64,000 nucleotides of DNA from positions 89,716 through 153,715 of the forward strand of contig NZ_AUBN01000012.1 of the NCBI RefSeq assembly GCF_000429265.1, in the 5' to 3' direction. The notes beneath the pieces were generated by a model that searched no databases, was not told where the DNA came from, and worked only from the letters and a program-made list of their open reading frames with translations. The position numbers and the translations under genes were made by a program. This document shows, in pieces, positions 53,457 to 63,405 of the stretch. This stretch comes from Actinomyces gerencseriae DSM 6844 (GTDB lineage Bacteria > Actinomycetota > Actinomycetes > Actinomycetales > Actinomycetaceae). Position 1 is the first letter of the stretch, and the number at the start of each line of letters is the position of its first letter.

Positions 53457-56400
53457 CTAGCGATCCTCCCGCTCGGCCTCCTTCAGAGCGGCCTCGAGGG
53501 CGGGCAGGACGCCGCGGGCGCTCAGCTTGCGCTTCCTGGCGCTGAGCCGCTTCAGAGCCTTCTCGCACAGTTCCTCGGCGGACGACCACTCGGGGGAGCT
53601 CGCGCGGACGTCCCTCATGAGCGCGACCAGCTCGCGCGGATGGATGTCCTCGATGGAGTCCACGTAGTCCAGGGCCTTGCGGCGGTACGGCGGCGCCACG
53701 CGCATGGCATCCATGTTCCGCCACACGAAGTCGCGCTCGCCGACACGGTCGATGTAGGCGAAGGCCTCCCCCAGGATCTCGCCCACCTTCCTCGCCCGCG
53801 ACTGCGTGGTGCGCGACACGCCGAAGGCGCGGCAGATCTTCACGATCAGCCGGTGCCTGATGATCGGCGACTCGACGTCGCAGATGGTCCGGGCCACCTC
53901 GACGACCCGGGCCCTCGCCTCCTCATCGCCCGTGGCCGCACGGTCCAGGATCTCCTTCGGGAGCACTCCCCCGGGTTGCCACTGCCGGTAGTCGGCCGGG
54001 CCGATGAGCACCGCCGGCCCGGCGGGCACAACCGAGCCCTCAGCGCCATCAGGGCTCTCAGCGCCATCGGCGTCCGCCCCGGGCTCCCCCTGCGCAACAT
54101 CCGAACCGGCCCCGCCACCGGCGGGCCCGACGACGCCGGAGGCAGTCCCATCGGCCGCGCTGCCGGCGAGCCCGGCGGCGTCCGCCCCGGACTCCTCCGG
54201 CCCCCGCACGGCCGGCTCCCGCGGCTCCTGCGACGCGGCCGCCGGCGGGTCCTGAACGGGCGACTCCACGGCCGGCTCCCGCGGCTCCTGCGACGAGTAC
54301 GTCCCTCCGGCAGCCTCGACGAGCCGGGCGACGACGGCCTGCGCGTCGGCCACCCACTCGGGCATCCACACGCGCTCGACCCGCTCCCATCCCATGGTCC
54401 CCAGGACATCGACCGGCAGCAGATCGCGATCCGACGTGCTCCCCCGCCGGTCCCACCCGGGCCCGTCGAGGAGCACGGCCACCCCGGGCCGCCCCGGCCG
54501 CCCGGGGTCCTCCTGGCTTCCCGGTCGCCCGACCGGCCCGGACTGCTCGGGCGCCTCCGAGACCTCCGGCCGCCCGGCCGGCCCGGACTGATCCGCAGAC
54601 CCGGAGCCTTGCGGCAGGGCCAGGGCGAGGTCGATCTCGAAGGACGAGTGCCCGACTCCGACGTGCACGTCCAGCCCCGCGTCCCGCAGGCGCTCGGCGA
54701 TCTCGTTGCGGTGGAGGTCCACCGCGCTCCCGGAGACCGGCAGCGCCGGGGGCGCGCCGCCGGCGCGCGCCTGCTCCAGGTAGGCGCGCAGGTCCTTCAG
54801 CCCCTGATGGCTCGAGCGCTCGGCGTGCAGGTCCTCGGGATCGAAACTCGCGAACACGACGATCTGACGGCGGGCCCGGGTGATGGCGACATTGAGTCGC
54901 CGTTCGCCGCCGGCATGGCCGAGCGAGCCGAAGCTGAGCGGGACGTCGCCCCTCTCATTGGCGGAGAAGGTGAGCGAGAACAGGATCGTGTCCCGCTCCT
55001 CGCCCTGCGCGTTCTCCAGGTTGCGCACGAACAGGCCGTCGCGCGCCTCCAGCGCCTCGGCGACGCGATCCGAGCCGAGCTCCTTGCGCAGCCACGACTC
55101 GATGAGGTCGCGCTGACGGGCGTTGAAGGTGATGATCCCCACCGACGGGGTGCGTCCCGGAGATGCCTCGAACCGCCGGACCACCTCCTCGACGATCTTG
55201 CGCGCCTCGGCCGGGTTCGTGTTGGGCCTGATCGACGGGTTCTTGACCCGGCCCTCCGGCCTGATGTACGTGCCGTCCACGCGCCGCAAGGAGATGCCGT
55301 GGCCGTCGGGGCCGTCGTCCGACCGCGGGGCCATGGCCCGAGGGCTCGGGAAGGACAGCAGGCGACCGCCGTAGTAGTGCCGGTTGGAGAACGCGATGAG
55401 GGACTCGACCCGACTGCGGTAGTGCCAGGTCAGGGCACGGCTCGGCACACCGCCGGCGAGGCACCGGTCGAGGATCGACTCGTTCTCGCCGCGGCCCGCG
55501 CTCCCCGGCTCCCCGCCGCTCCTGGCCGCCCCCGGGGCGGCGGTCGGCGGCATCTGCTCGGGATCCCCGACGACGACCACGGAGCGCCCCCGCCCCATGG
55601 CCCCCACGGCGCCCGCGACCGTGATCTGGGAGGCCTCGTCGAAGACGACGACGTCGACGTAGCGGCGGTGGGCCGGGAAGAAACGGGCGACCGAGTCCGG
55701 GGAGACCAGGAGGCACGGGGTGATGGCGACCACGAGGTCCCCGTAGAGGTCGATCAGGTCCCGGATGTTCAGGGTCCCCTTTCGGCGAGCGATCTCACGA
55801 CGGAGCGCCTCGGCACGCGGACCCGCCTCGCGCAGCGCCGTCTCACGGCGGTCGAGGACGACGTCGAGCAGCTCGGGGGTCAGGGCCTCGCGCAACCGCT
55901 CCTGGGTGCGCCGGTAGTCGTCGAGCAGCTGCGCGTGGACGGCGGGGTCGAAGGAGTCCAGGCCGGTGGCGCGGGCGCGGTCCTCGAAGGCGGCCCGGGC
56001 CCGCTCCCACTCGGCGCTCTCAGGACCCGCGACGCCGTCGGCCATCCCGGCGCCCTCGACGCCCCCGGCGTCGCGCGCCTCGATGAGCGCCTGGCGGGCG
56101 CGGTAGTAGGAGGAGGGGGAGCTGCCCTGTCTCGGGTCGTGCAGCCCCTCCCGGTAGGCGTCCAGGCGCGCCCGGAGCGCGGCCAGCTCCCGGCGCAGCG
56201 CGTCCGGATCGGCGCCGGGGGCGGGCGCCCGCAGATCGAGTGCGCGTCGCAGGGCCCGGCAGACATCGACGGGCTTCATGTCGTTGTCGTGGAGGTTGAG
56301 CAGGAGGTCCCCGATGCCCGCCTCCTCGCGCAGGCGGCGGGCGACGACGTCGAGCGTCGAGAGCTTCTCCGCCACGAACATGACGGTGCGCCCCGTGGAC

Positions 56401-59045
56401 AGGGCCCGGAAGATGAGGTTCGCGACCGTCTGCGACTTGCCCGTCCCGGGCGGCCCCTTGACGACGAGGCTGAGCCCCGCCGCGGCATCGGCGATGACCC
56501 GCGCCTGGTCGGAGTCGGCGTCCAGCGGCAGGTTCTCGACGACCTCGTCGATGTCGGCGCCCGCAGCACCCGCTGCGTCCTCGGCCGGCCCGCCGCCCGC
56601 CGGGTCCGCGAAGGCGGCGCCCGGGGCCTCCAGGAGGTGTCCGACCACCGGGTTGGAGACGATGGTCGGCCAGTCCGTCTCCAGGTCCTGCCACATGCGG
56701 TAGGTGGAGAAGCGGAACATGCCCAGGTGCACGGCGGGTTCGACGACGTCACGGCGGCCGGACTCCCGCAACCGGCGGCGCAGGCGCTCCAGGGTGGCCT
56801 CGATGTCGATGCCGTGCTCGTCGCGCACGGGCTCGGCGAGCTCGGCGAGGTCCATGCCGGTGTCCGCCCTGAAGCGGGTCAGCAGGGAGTGGTTGGGGGT
56901 CGAGATCCCGTCCTCGTCCAGGACGATGCCGTACGTCTCGCCCTCCTGCCTGAGTCTGACGGGGATGAGGATGAGGGGGGAGCGCACCCGGTAGCCGTCG
57001 ATGCGCCATGCCAGGGCGCCGACGGTCAGGTAGAGGTTGTTCGCCCCGGTCTCCTTCAGGGTCGTACGGGCGGAGACGGTCATGGCCCGCAGGCGCTGCT
57101 TGTACTTCTCACGAGTCGACAGGTCGACGTGGACCGTCCGCTGCTCGGTCAGCAGCGCGGCCCGGTCCTCGGATCCCGCGGCGTCGTGCGGGACGGGGCG
57201 CAGGGTCACGAGGTCTCCGGCGTTGACGAGGTCCTCGAGACGGCCGATGAGCTCGGGCTGCACGAGCAGCTCGACGACGTCGCGCGAGGGGCGGCTGATG
57301 AGCGGGTTGCGCCGGGACAGGTCGAGCAGATTCCGTTTCCACTCCTCGACGGCGGGCGGGGCGGGGAGACCCTCGACGGCGGCGGCCTCGGGCGCCGAGG
57401 CGGGCGCGCCGTCGGCCGGCGATCCCCCGGCGTCCACGACCGCGGAGGACGATCCGGGGGCGGGCCCGCCGTCCTCCGACGCGACCGGGCGGGTCGGCGG
57501 CGGCAGCTCGACGACGACGTCGTCCTCATCGCGCTCCAGCATGGGCTGCGGGGGCGCGCCGTCCGCTCGGGAGGATCCGATCGGGGCGACGAGGGCCAGA
57601 TCGGACAGCGTCCCCAGCGCGACGCTGCGCGCCGGACCGGTCAGCTCGTGGAAGACCGCGGCCGACAGGGGCGCCGACAGGTCGGGATCGATGAGGCCCA
57701 TGACGCCGCGCCGGACGAGGTCGGCCGCCTCCTGCGGGGAGGCCGGCGGCCGGCCGACGCCGCTCCCCCGATCCCTCCGATAGCCGAGGAAGGCGGCCTC
57801 GGGGGTGAGCAGGAGGGTGGTGGCCGTGTCCAGCCGCTCCAGGACGCCGGCGATCAGGGCCGCGACATCGAGGGTGCTGCCGGCGCGCGCCTCGAGCAGC
57901 CCGGCGGCGGTGCGGATGAGATGGGGGGAGGAGCTCCACGGGCCGCCCGCGGCCTCGATGGTGACGCGGTGCCGACGCAGGACGGCGCACGCAGCCGCGG
58001 CGAGAGCGTCCGAGTCGTCGGTGGCGGCGCGCGGGCTCCGGCCGTCGGCCGCGACGTCGAGCGCCTCGGCCGCCAGGGCCCCGACGGCCGCCTGGTCGGG
58101 CTGGACGAAGGTCGCCAGCGCCGCGCCCGCCCAGCGCTCGCCCCCGGCGAGCCGCCACTGCCGCGGGGGCAGCACGGTGAGTCCCGGGATCCTGCGCACG
58201 GCCGTCGTCCCGTCCTGGCCGTGCAGCTCGACTCGCACATGGGCGGAGCCCGACTGCTCCACCTGGAGCAGGTTCGCACGATTCAGCGTCAGGGCGCGGG
58301 TGTCCGTCAGCGTCGGACGAGTCGTGTCCCAGGACAGGCGCCAGGGCTCGACGACCTCGCTCCCGCCGTCGTCCTCGATGACGGTGAGCGTCACGTCGAG
58401 GATTCCCGGCTGGGACTCCCGGGCGCCACGGGCCGGGGAGGTCAGGACCCGCCGCTGCTGGCCGTCGGCCGCGGCGCGCGGGTCGGGAAGGGCGCCGCCG
58501 TGCCCCGAGAGGGACAGGCCGACCGAGATCACGGGGGCGGCGCCCGCGACGGCGTGGGCGTAACTGATCACGGGGACGCACTCGACCTCGACGCCGATGG
58601 CGCCGAGCGGATCGCCGCCGAGGCCTCGGCCGTCGTCGATGGCGCCGATGAGCTCGCGTATCTCGCCCTGGCCCCGCGAGGAGCCGATGAGCCGGAGCGT
58701 CTCGCTGACCGCGACGAGGGCGGCCAGCGTCCTGTCGGCGTCGAAGCGCTGGCCATGGACCGCCTCGTTGCGGAAGCGGCGGACCTCGTGCAGCTTGCTC
58801 ACCAGTCCCGGCGGCAGGGGCAGAAGGTAGCGTCTGTCGGAGCCGCGGGCGGTGAGGATGCGGATCTGGGTGGACAGATCGGCCAGGTCGGGGAGGTCCG
58901 GAGCCGAGCCGTTGCCCGCAAGGAGGGCGCGCAGCGTCTCGGGCGTGCAGCGGTCCCCCAGGGAGGCGCGGAGGTAGCGCTCCAGGTGAGTCGGCAGGAT
59001 GCCGAGGAGTCCTCGCAGGACGAGGTCGAGATTGCTGAGCTTCAT
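53457..59045 (-). CDS. Giant HEPN/DUF4011 helicase with MTES nuclease and DUF3320 domains
   Basis: The 1862-aa protein appears to be a single-gene defence factor. Residues about 80-110 contain RRFRNEAVHG, the R-x4-H signature of Swt1-like HEPN RNases. DUF4011 follows (EEWKRNLLDLSRRNPLI and EKYKQRLRAMTVSARTTLKETG, about 590-690). A superfamily 1 helicase has KGPPGTGKSQT near 863, VVFDEASQI near 1135, and C-terminal motifs (GIITFNARQRDLI, AQGEERDTILFSLTFS, LNVAITRARRQIVVFAS). An MTES_1575-type nuclease (FEIDLAL, VAVLLDGPGWDRR, DVLGTMGWERVERVWMPEW) spans about 1460-1580, and DUF3320 is near the C-terminus. DUF4011-helicase-MTES-DUF3320 proteins are known in defence islands. Low-complexity Gly/Pro/Gln inserts break the nuclease. 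ATG 59045 has only a weak ribosome binding site. Confidence 0.88.
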   Translation of the reverse strand: MKLSNLDLVLRGLLGILPTHLERYLRASLGDRCTPETLRALLAGNGSAPDLPDLADLSTQIRILTARGSDRRYLLPLPPGLVSKLHEVRRFRNEAVHGQRFDADRTLAALVAVSETLRLIGSSRGQGEIRELIGAIDDGRGLGGDPLGAIGVEVECVPVISYAHAVAGAAPVISVGLSLSGHGGALPDPRAAADGQQRRVLTSPARGARESQPGILDVTLTVIEDDGGSEVVEPWRLSWDTTRPTLTDTRALTLNRANLLQVEQSGSAHVRVELHGQDGTTAVRRIPGLTVLPPRQWRLAGGERWAGAALATFVQPDQAAVGALAAEALDVAADGRSPRAATDDSDALAAAACAVLRRHRVTIEAAGGPWSSSPHLIRTAAGLLEARAGSTLDVAALIAGVLERLDTATTLLLTPEAAFLGYRRDRGSGVGRPPASPQEAADLVRRGVMGLIDPDLSAPLSAAVFHELTGPARSVALGTLSDLALVAPIGSSRADGAPPQPMLERDEDDVVVELPPPTRPVASEDGGPAPGSSSAVVDAGGSPADGAPASAPEAAAVEGLPAPPAVEEWKRNLLDLSRRNPLISRPSRDVVELLVQPELIGRLEDLVNAGDLVTLRPVPHDAAGSEDRAALLTEQRTVHVDLSTREKYKQRLRAMTVSARTTLKETGANNLYLTVGALAWRIDGYRVRSPLILIPVRLRQEGETYGIVLDEDGISTPNHSLLTRFRADTGMDLAELAEPVRDEHGIDIEATLERLRRRLRESGRRDVVEPAVHLGMFRFSTYRMWQDLETDWPTIVSNPVVGHLLEAPGAAFADPAGGGPAEDAAGAAGADIDEVVENLPLDADSDQARVIADAAAGLSLVVKGPPGTGKSQTVANLIFRALSTGRTVMFVAEKLSTLDVVARRLREEAGIGDLLLNLHDNDMKPVDVCRALRRALDLRAPAPGADPDALRRELAALRARLDAYREGLHDPRQGSSPSSYYRARQALIEARDAGGVEGAGMADGVAGPESAEWERARAAFEDRARATGLDSFDPAVHAQLLDDYRRTQERLREALTPELLDVVLDRRETALREAGPRAEALRREIARRKGTLNIRDLIDLYGDLVVAITPCLLVSPDSVARFFPAHRRYVDVVVFDEASQITVAGAVGAMGRGRSVVVVGDPEQMPPTAAPGAARSGGEPGSAGRGENESILDRCLAGGVPSRALTWHYRSRVESLIAFSNRHYYGGRLLSFPSPRAMAPRSDDGPDGHGISLRRVDGTYIRPEGRVKNPSIRPNTNPAEARKIVEEVVRRFEASPGRTPSVGIITFNARQRDLIESWLRKELGSDRVAEALEARDGLFVRNLENAQGEERDTILFSLTFSANERGDVPLSFGSLGHAGGERRLNVAITRARRQIVVFASFDPEDLHAERSSHQGLKDLRAYLEQARAGGAPPALPVSGSAVDLHRNEIAERLRDAGLDVHVGVGHSSFEIDLALALPQGSGSADQSGPAGRPEVSEAPEQSGPVGRPGSQEDPGRPGRPGVAVLLDGPGWDRRGSTSDRDLLPVDVLGTMGWERVERVWMPEWVADAQAVVARLVEAAGGTYSSQEPREPAVESPVQDPPAAASQEPREPAVRGPEESGADAAGLAGSAADGTASGVVGPAGGGAGSDVAQGEPGADADGAESPDGAEGSVVPAGPAVLIGPADYRQWQPGGVLPKEILDRAATGDEEARARVVEVARTICDVESPIIRHRLIVKICRAFGVSRTTQSRARKVGEILGEAFAYIDRVGERDFVWRNMDAMRVAPPYRRKALDYVDSIEDIHPRELVALMRDVRASSPEWSSAEELCEKALKRLSARKRKLSARGVLPALEAALKEAEREDR

Positions 59046-59302
59046 GAGTCCGGGTTCGGGATGCGGGCACGGTATGTCGAGTAGGGGCCCTGCTCCACGA
59101 TGCTCCGGCTGGCAGGCCGACGCACCGGCGGAGGGCGGCCGTGGCGGGCGGGGTGCGGCCGACGTGTGCAGGCTACAACGCCCCTGCGACACGATTGTGC
59201 GAACGTGGTGACGGATCGGGCGGCAGCGAGCCGGGATCCGGTCGGGGCCGAGTGGGTCGGGGCTGAGTGAGGAGGGCGGCGATCGGTCCGGCTCGACCGC
59301 GC
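59046..59302. other. Upstream region of the giant HEPN helicase
   Basis: No gene. It should hold the promoter of the giant helicase gene and then enters array C. No operator was recognised. Confidence 0.35.
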
Positions 59303-59475
59303 GGTCGTACCCGGGCCCGCGCGGTCGTACCCGGGAACGCGAAGTCGTACTCGGACCCGCGAAGTCGTACCCAGGGACGCGCAGTCGTACCCTCCGGGCG
59401 CTCTAAGGTACGACCGTGCGCAGGAGGGTACGACCGCGAGACATGGTGTACGACCGCGCCTGAGAAGGTACGACC
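59303..59475. repeat. Array C: head-to-head 20-bp periodic repeat
   Basis: GGTCGTAC or AGTCGTAC starts at 59303, 59323, 59343, 59363 and 59383. After a 17-bp centre, CCTCCGGGCGCTCTAAG (59391-59407), GTACGACC starts at 59408, 59428, 59448 and 59468. Steps are exactly 20 bp. The right half of the centre (CTCTAAG) matches the other arrays while the left half is degenerate, and three left units carry A in place of the first G, so this copy is the most diverged. Confidence 0.9.
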
Positions 59476-59624
59476 GCGCGGACTCCTGCGACGCGGAGCA
59501 CCCGGCCGGACGATCCGGTCCGCATGAAGAGATCGCTCCCGACGCTCCGGGACCCGCCCGGGGCCGCCGACCTGAGGCAGCAACTGCAAGACCCGGCGCG
59601 TGTGCCATCCTCCGTGACGGCGCG

Positions 59625-59774
59625 GCTCATCCCCGCTGGCGCCGGGAGCCCGTGCGCCGCGCGGGCCGCCAGCATCGTCAACCCCGCTCATCCCCGCTCG
59701 CGCGGGGAGTCCGGTACTTCGCCGACTCGAACCTGGAGATGGCCAAGATCATCCCCGCTCGCGCGGGGAGTCCG
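59625..59774 (-). CRISPR. Orphan type I-E CRISPR remnant: three repeats, two 33-nt spacers
   Basis: Repeats of 28 bp lie at 59625-59652, 59686-59713 and 59747-59774 (core ATCCCCGCTCGCGCGGGGAG on this strand). The spacers are 33 nt (59653-59685 and 59714-59746), giving the 61-bp period of type I-E arrays. The repeat is palindromic (CCCCGC...GCGGGG). The first repeat has several changes (CTGGCGCCGGGAGCCC), as is usual for the leader-distal end, so the array reads on the reverse strand with the leader side to the right. There, however, the 3' end of the restriction gene begins 26 bp away, so no leader fits, and no cas gene is present in the window. Confidence 0.9.
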
Positions 59775-59800
59775 GAGAGAACACCGCCACCCGGACCGGC

Positions 59801-60751
59801 CTACTGCCCATCCTCCCTCGTGCCCTCGACGAAGGTGACCATCTCCTCCAGCCCGTGGGCCCAGAACAGGACGAGACCATCGGACTGGGCCGCGACGAGG
59901 TTGCGGACCTTGAAGACGCCCGACAGGACCGCTGCGGGGACGCAGGTCATGGTCCCGAACTCCTGGATCCAGGTCTTCGCCTTCACCGCCGCGTCATTGT
60001 TGAGGCGCTTCACGGAATTGGTCGAGGAGTTCGAGACCTTGCACTCCGTTGGCATGACGCGCCCGTCCCAGAGGCGCACGACAAGATCCGCCTTGCGGCT
60101 CCCGAACAGCGTCTCGGCGCAGAACTCGCCGCGTCCGGGGACGTGCGACATGTTCGCGATCGTCCGGGGAGGAACCTCGGTGAGCCCCGCGGCGCGCAGT
60201 GCCCCGGCAACAGCGCCCTCCTGGGTCTTCTTGGCCTCGTTGCGCCTGCCCGTCTGAACCTTCTGGGTCGCGATGAGCGCGGCCGTGGCGACGACGGCGG
60301 TCCGCCTCTCCGCCTCCGTGGGATCACGGTCCTCACCCACCCACGGGAACCGCTCGCGGTCGAGGCCCAGGAGAACCGTCCCGATCACGCGTCGCGCCAT
60401 CCCCGGGTCGGCCCGCAGACGCTTGGGGCTCAGCACGGCATCGGCGAGCACCTTCACGTCGTCCTCGCTGATCGCCGGGGAGGCCAGGTAGCGGATGGTG
60501 GTCAACCGCTCGGGGCCCGTCAGGAGCTCGACCGCCCGATCGTCGAGCCGGACACGTCCGGTGGGGTCGGTGAAGCCGGTGAGATCCGTGGTCTCCTCGA
60601 TGAGAGACTCCACCTGACGCCGGTACTTCTCGAAGTGGTCGAGGTAGGCCTCCAGGGGCTCGTGCATTCGCGTCTGACGGAAGTGGAGGATCGCCTCGGC
60701 GGCATCCCTCTCGAAATCCTGCTCGGTCCACCTCGGAGGGCTCAGCGCCAT
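59801..60751 (-). CDS. XamI-family type II restriction endonuclease
   Basis: The 316-aa protein has the layout of XamI-type enzymes, including a PD-(D/E)xK-like core (SRKADLVVRLWDGRVMPTECKVSNSS, about residues 215-240) and IANMSHVPGRGEFCAETLFG just before it. XamI cuts GTCGAC; the same site is expected here but not proven. ATG 60751 lies 3 bp after the methylase stop, with the ribosome binding site inside the methylase gene, so the endonuclease is made after the protecting methylase. The gene ends 26 bp from the CRISPR remnant. Confidence 0.87.
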   Translation of the reverse strand: MALSPPRWTEQDFERDAAEAILHFRQTRMHEPLEAYLDHFEKYRRQVESLIEETTDLTGFTDPTGRVRLDDRAVELLTGPERLTTIRYLASPAISEDDVKVLADAVLSPKRLRADPGMARRVIGTVLLGLDRERFPWVGEDRDPTEAERRTAVVATAALIATQKVQTGRRNEAKKTQEGAVAGALRAAGLTEVPPRTIANMSHVPGRGEFCAETLFGSRKADLVVRLWDGRVMPTECKVSNSSTNSVKRLNNDAAVKAKTWIQEFGTMTCVPAAVLSGVFKVRNLVAAQSDGLVLFWAHGLEEMVTFVEGTREDGQ

Positions 60752-60754
60752 CGT

Positions 60755-62380
60755 CTACGCCCCCTCGGTCAGCATGTCCGGACCGGGCACCGGGATGCGC
60801 TCCATCTCCCTGGGCTCGAACTTCACCAGTCCGCCCGCATACGTCCGCCCCTGGGCGAGCGTGACCTCCGCCCGCAGCCGGTCGGCGAGACGATCCAGGA
60901 GCACATCGCTCATCCTCTCACGCGGGTAGAGGCCGTGAGCGATGTTGATGTGCCGGGCACCGGCGTCATTGCGCACGAACGCCGGGGGACGACGAGCCAT
61001 GTAGGTGGCCAGGATCGGAGCGGCCGCCCGCAGGCCCACGCTCCACCACGCCCTGCGATTGGAGGCGATGTAGCCCTCGTGAACGCCCCTGGCCCGGGCC
61101 TCGCGCAGGAACCGGTCGACCTGCTCGCGCTCGTCGTCGTCGAGGACGTCGAGATCCACCGGCAGGTCCACCACGCGACGGAGCGCCTCCAGGCTGCCGA
61201 GACGCGCCCCGGCGCCGAAGAGCTCACGGGCCTTGGTGATGCTCGGGAAGAGCACCCGCTCGGGCAGATCCGGGCTCGCATCGCGCCTGACCCACACGGC
61301 ATTGGCCCCCGTGACCGTCCCGCGGTGGACCCGGCACAGCTCGCCGAGCTCGACGTACCCCTCCCGAAGCCTCGGGGTCTCGCGCGTGAGGACGGACCAG
61401 CGACTCGTGCCGGCCAGGCGCTGCCGGGACACGCTTCGCCCTCCGGCGAGACGGCCCAGATCCGAGAGGGACTCGACACGGCGGATCCTCATCGTCGACG
61501 GCGTCTCGCCGATGCGGAAGCACGTGATCGCGCTCGTCGTCGTCGCGTCCGAGAACAGCGGGGCCTCGGGGGCCAGGACGTGGAGCGACTGACCCCCGAG
61601 GCCGTCCAGCAGCAGCTGCCGCACGAGCCCTCCGTAGTTGACGTCCAGCCACTCCGAGGAGGTGATGAAGGCGCCGTAGTCGCCATTGCGGCCGTACTCG
61701 GCGGTGGCGAGGAAGAAGTGGACGTGCAGCCCGGCGAGAGCGCTCGCGTCCAGGCCGCGCCGGCGCGCCGTCTCCAGGAGCCACGTCTTCCACTCGGGGG
61801 CGATCCGGTGGTGGCGGACGTACGGCGGATTCCCCACGAACAGAGTCGGACCATCGACCGGGGGAAGGCTCAGCGCGCGGTAGTCGCCGACATGCACGCG
61901 GGCGCGGTCCGCCAGGCCGGCCGCCGCGAGGTTGGCGCGCAGCATCAGCGCGGCGAGCGGGTCGATATCCGCGCCGTGGAGGGCCGCCCCGGGGAAGCGC
62001 TCGCCGGCCGCCACCAGATAGCGCCCCGACCCCGCACCGGGATCGACGACGCGGACCGGGTCTCCGTGGTCCGAGGCCCACCGCAGCATCGCCTCGATGA
62101 TCGGGCGCGGCGTGTAGGTCTGGCCGAGCGGACGGCGCTCCTCGGGGGAGCGGATCGTGCAGTAGGCGTCCCCCAGCGGGTCCTCGCCCCGCCCGATCAT
62201 CCCACGCACCCCGCGAACGAGCGCCGCAGTCGTCCGGGCGCCGTGCGCCTCGTCGACCAACCGCCTCTCGGCGGCGCTCAGATCGCCGGCGTCCTCGGCG
62301 CCGAGCGCGAGGGCCAGGGACACCAGGGAGGGGACGGTCTCGATATCCATGCCGTCCAGAGTCTCAGACGGCACCGACAT
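60755..62380 (-). CDS. N6-adenine DNA methyltransferase of the XamI-like system
   Basis: The 541-aa protein has the S-adenosylmethionine motif VVDPGAGSGRYLVAAG (about residue 112), HGADIDPLAALMLRANLAAAG, and the catalytic NPPYVRHHRI (about 184), as in Eco57I/XamI-type gamma methylases. It protects host DNA against the downstream endonuclease. ATG 62380 was chosen because GAGGAGGG lies seven bases upstream; a later ATG (MDIETV) is also possible. The pair is compact and apparently intact. Confidence 0.92.
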   Translation of the reverse strand: MSVPSETLDGMDIETVPSLVSLALALGAEDAGDLSAAERRLVDEAHGARTTAALVRGVRGMIGRGEDPLGDAYCTIRSPEERRPLGQTYTPRPIIEAMLRWASDHGDPVRVVDPGAGSGRYLVAAGERFPGAALHGADIDPLAALMLRANLAAAGLADRARVHVGDYRALSLPPVDGPTLFVGNPPYVRHHRIAPEWKTWLLETARRRGLDASALAGLHVHFFLATAEYGRNGDYGAFITSSEWLDVNYGGLVRQLLLDGLGGQSLHVLAPEAPLFSDATTTSAITCFRIGETPSTMRIRRVESLSDLGRLAGGRSVSRQRLAGTSRWSVLTRETPRLREGYVELGELCRVHRGTVTGANAVWVRRDASPDLPERVLFPSITKARELFGAGARLGSLEALRRVVDLPVDLDVLDDDEREQVDRFLREARARGVHEGYIASNRRAWWSVGLRAAAPILATYMARRPPAFVRNDAGARHINIAHGLYPRERMSDVLLDRLADRLRAEVTLAQGRTYAGGLVKFEPREMERIPVPGPDMLTEGA

Positions 62381-62961
62381 CAATCGCCCTCCTCGCCCGG
62401 CCGAGCCGGAACGTCCCTCGGAAGCCGACCCTAGCACGCACGGAAGCAAGCGTATTCAGCGCGCGCAGCCGGCCCAGGTCGCATGCCGCGCATGCCGCAC
62501 ACACCAAGACCCCGACGTGGTGTCACTCGCATGCACGGGTGCAACCGGCGCCGGGGTCTCGACTGCCTCAGTCAGGTTCCTTCGGTGTAATACCTTGGGA
62601 GTCGCTTGTGAGACACTTCAAGCGACCCGTGATAATTATGTGTCCGGACCCCGGGCGACGTCCACCACGTGGATGAGGCGCGGACGAAATATCGAGGATC
62701 CCCGCCGTCGGATCACCGGCGCGCAGGCGGCCGCCAGGGTCTTTCGTCTCACATCGTCCCGTTCACCCTCCCGCCCCGACCGCACGCCGCGCCTCGGCGC
62801 CCCGTCCCGTCAGCCCCCGCCGGTCGGGAGGGAGTGAGGAACCCGCCTTTGCGCACCTCCATCATCCGCGCCGGCTCCGCCGGTCGAGCGGGGCATCGGC
62901 GCCGGGGCCGGGGCCGGGGCCGGGGCCGGGGGAAGAATGCCGCAGATCGTCAAGGGCCGAG
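62381..62961. other. Gap upstream of the restriction-modification pair
   Basis: No gene recognised. AGACCCCG (62507-62514) and CGGGGTCT (62552-62559) form a hairpin with a 37-nt loop, and CGCTTG/CAAGCG form a second small one near 62600. A lower-GC patch at 62570-62650 (TAATAC, TGATAATTATG) is a plausible promoter area. Confidence 0.4.
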
Positions 62962-63405
62962 ATGCCGAGGGATCGAAGGGATCGAGAGGAACGGCAGGGC
63001 CGGGGGAACGGGGAAGAGCCGTGGACGACGGCGTCGGCTCCGATCGACCGCGCACCGGGATCGGAAGGACCTGGCGAGCCGCTCAGCGCCCTCGCCCGTC
63101 ACGACGTCGCGCTCACGGGCTCGCTCGCCTCCGGCAGCAGCGTCGCCCTGCTCGATATCGACGCCGACTACACGCCGGCCCAAGTGGCACAACGCCTACG
63201 AATGAGTCGAACTCACCCGTACAAGCCCCTCGACTCCGGGAGGATCCCATCCCACCGCGTCGGACGCGACCGTCGCATCGCCGGGCGCGACGCCGTCGCC
63301 TTCGAGCGTCACCGCCAGGAGGAGCGCCGCGCACTCGCCGAGCGCTTCGCCGGCGCTCAGACGATCCGCCGAGGCGCCGTCGACGGGCTCGCCGCAGAAC
63401 TCTGA
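62962..63405 (+). CDS. Excisionase/antitoxin-type helix-turn-helix protein
   Basis: The 147-aa frame ends with YTPAQVAQRLRMSRTHPYKP, LDSGRIPSHRVGRDRRIAGRDAVAFERHRQ and a helical tail RALAERFAGA...VDGLAAEL. This is the MerR-like HTH of excisionase-family proteins that, with a C-terminal tail, act as antitoxins to PIN-domain toxins in actinobacteria. Two prolines occur where leucines are usual (THLYKLLDSG), and no PIN toxin follows; array D begins 245 bp downstream. The first 40 codons (Arg-rich) are doubtful as coding, and an internal start is likely. It may be a degenerating half of a toxin-antitoxin pair. Confidence 0.6.
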   Translation: MPRDRRDREERQGRGNGEEPWTTASAPIDRAPGSEGPGEPLSALARHDVALTGSLASGSSVALLDIDADYTPAQVAQRLRMSRTHPYKPLDSGRIPSHRVGRDRRIAGRDAVAFERHRQEERRALAERFAGAQTIRRGAVDGLAAEL

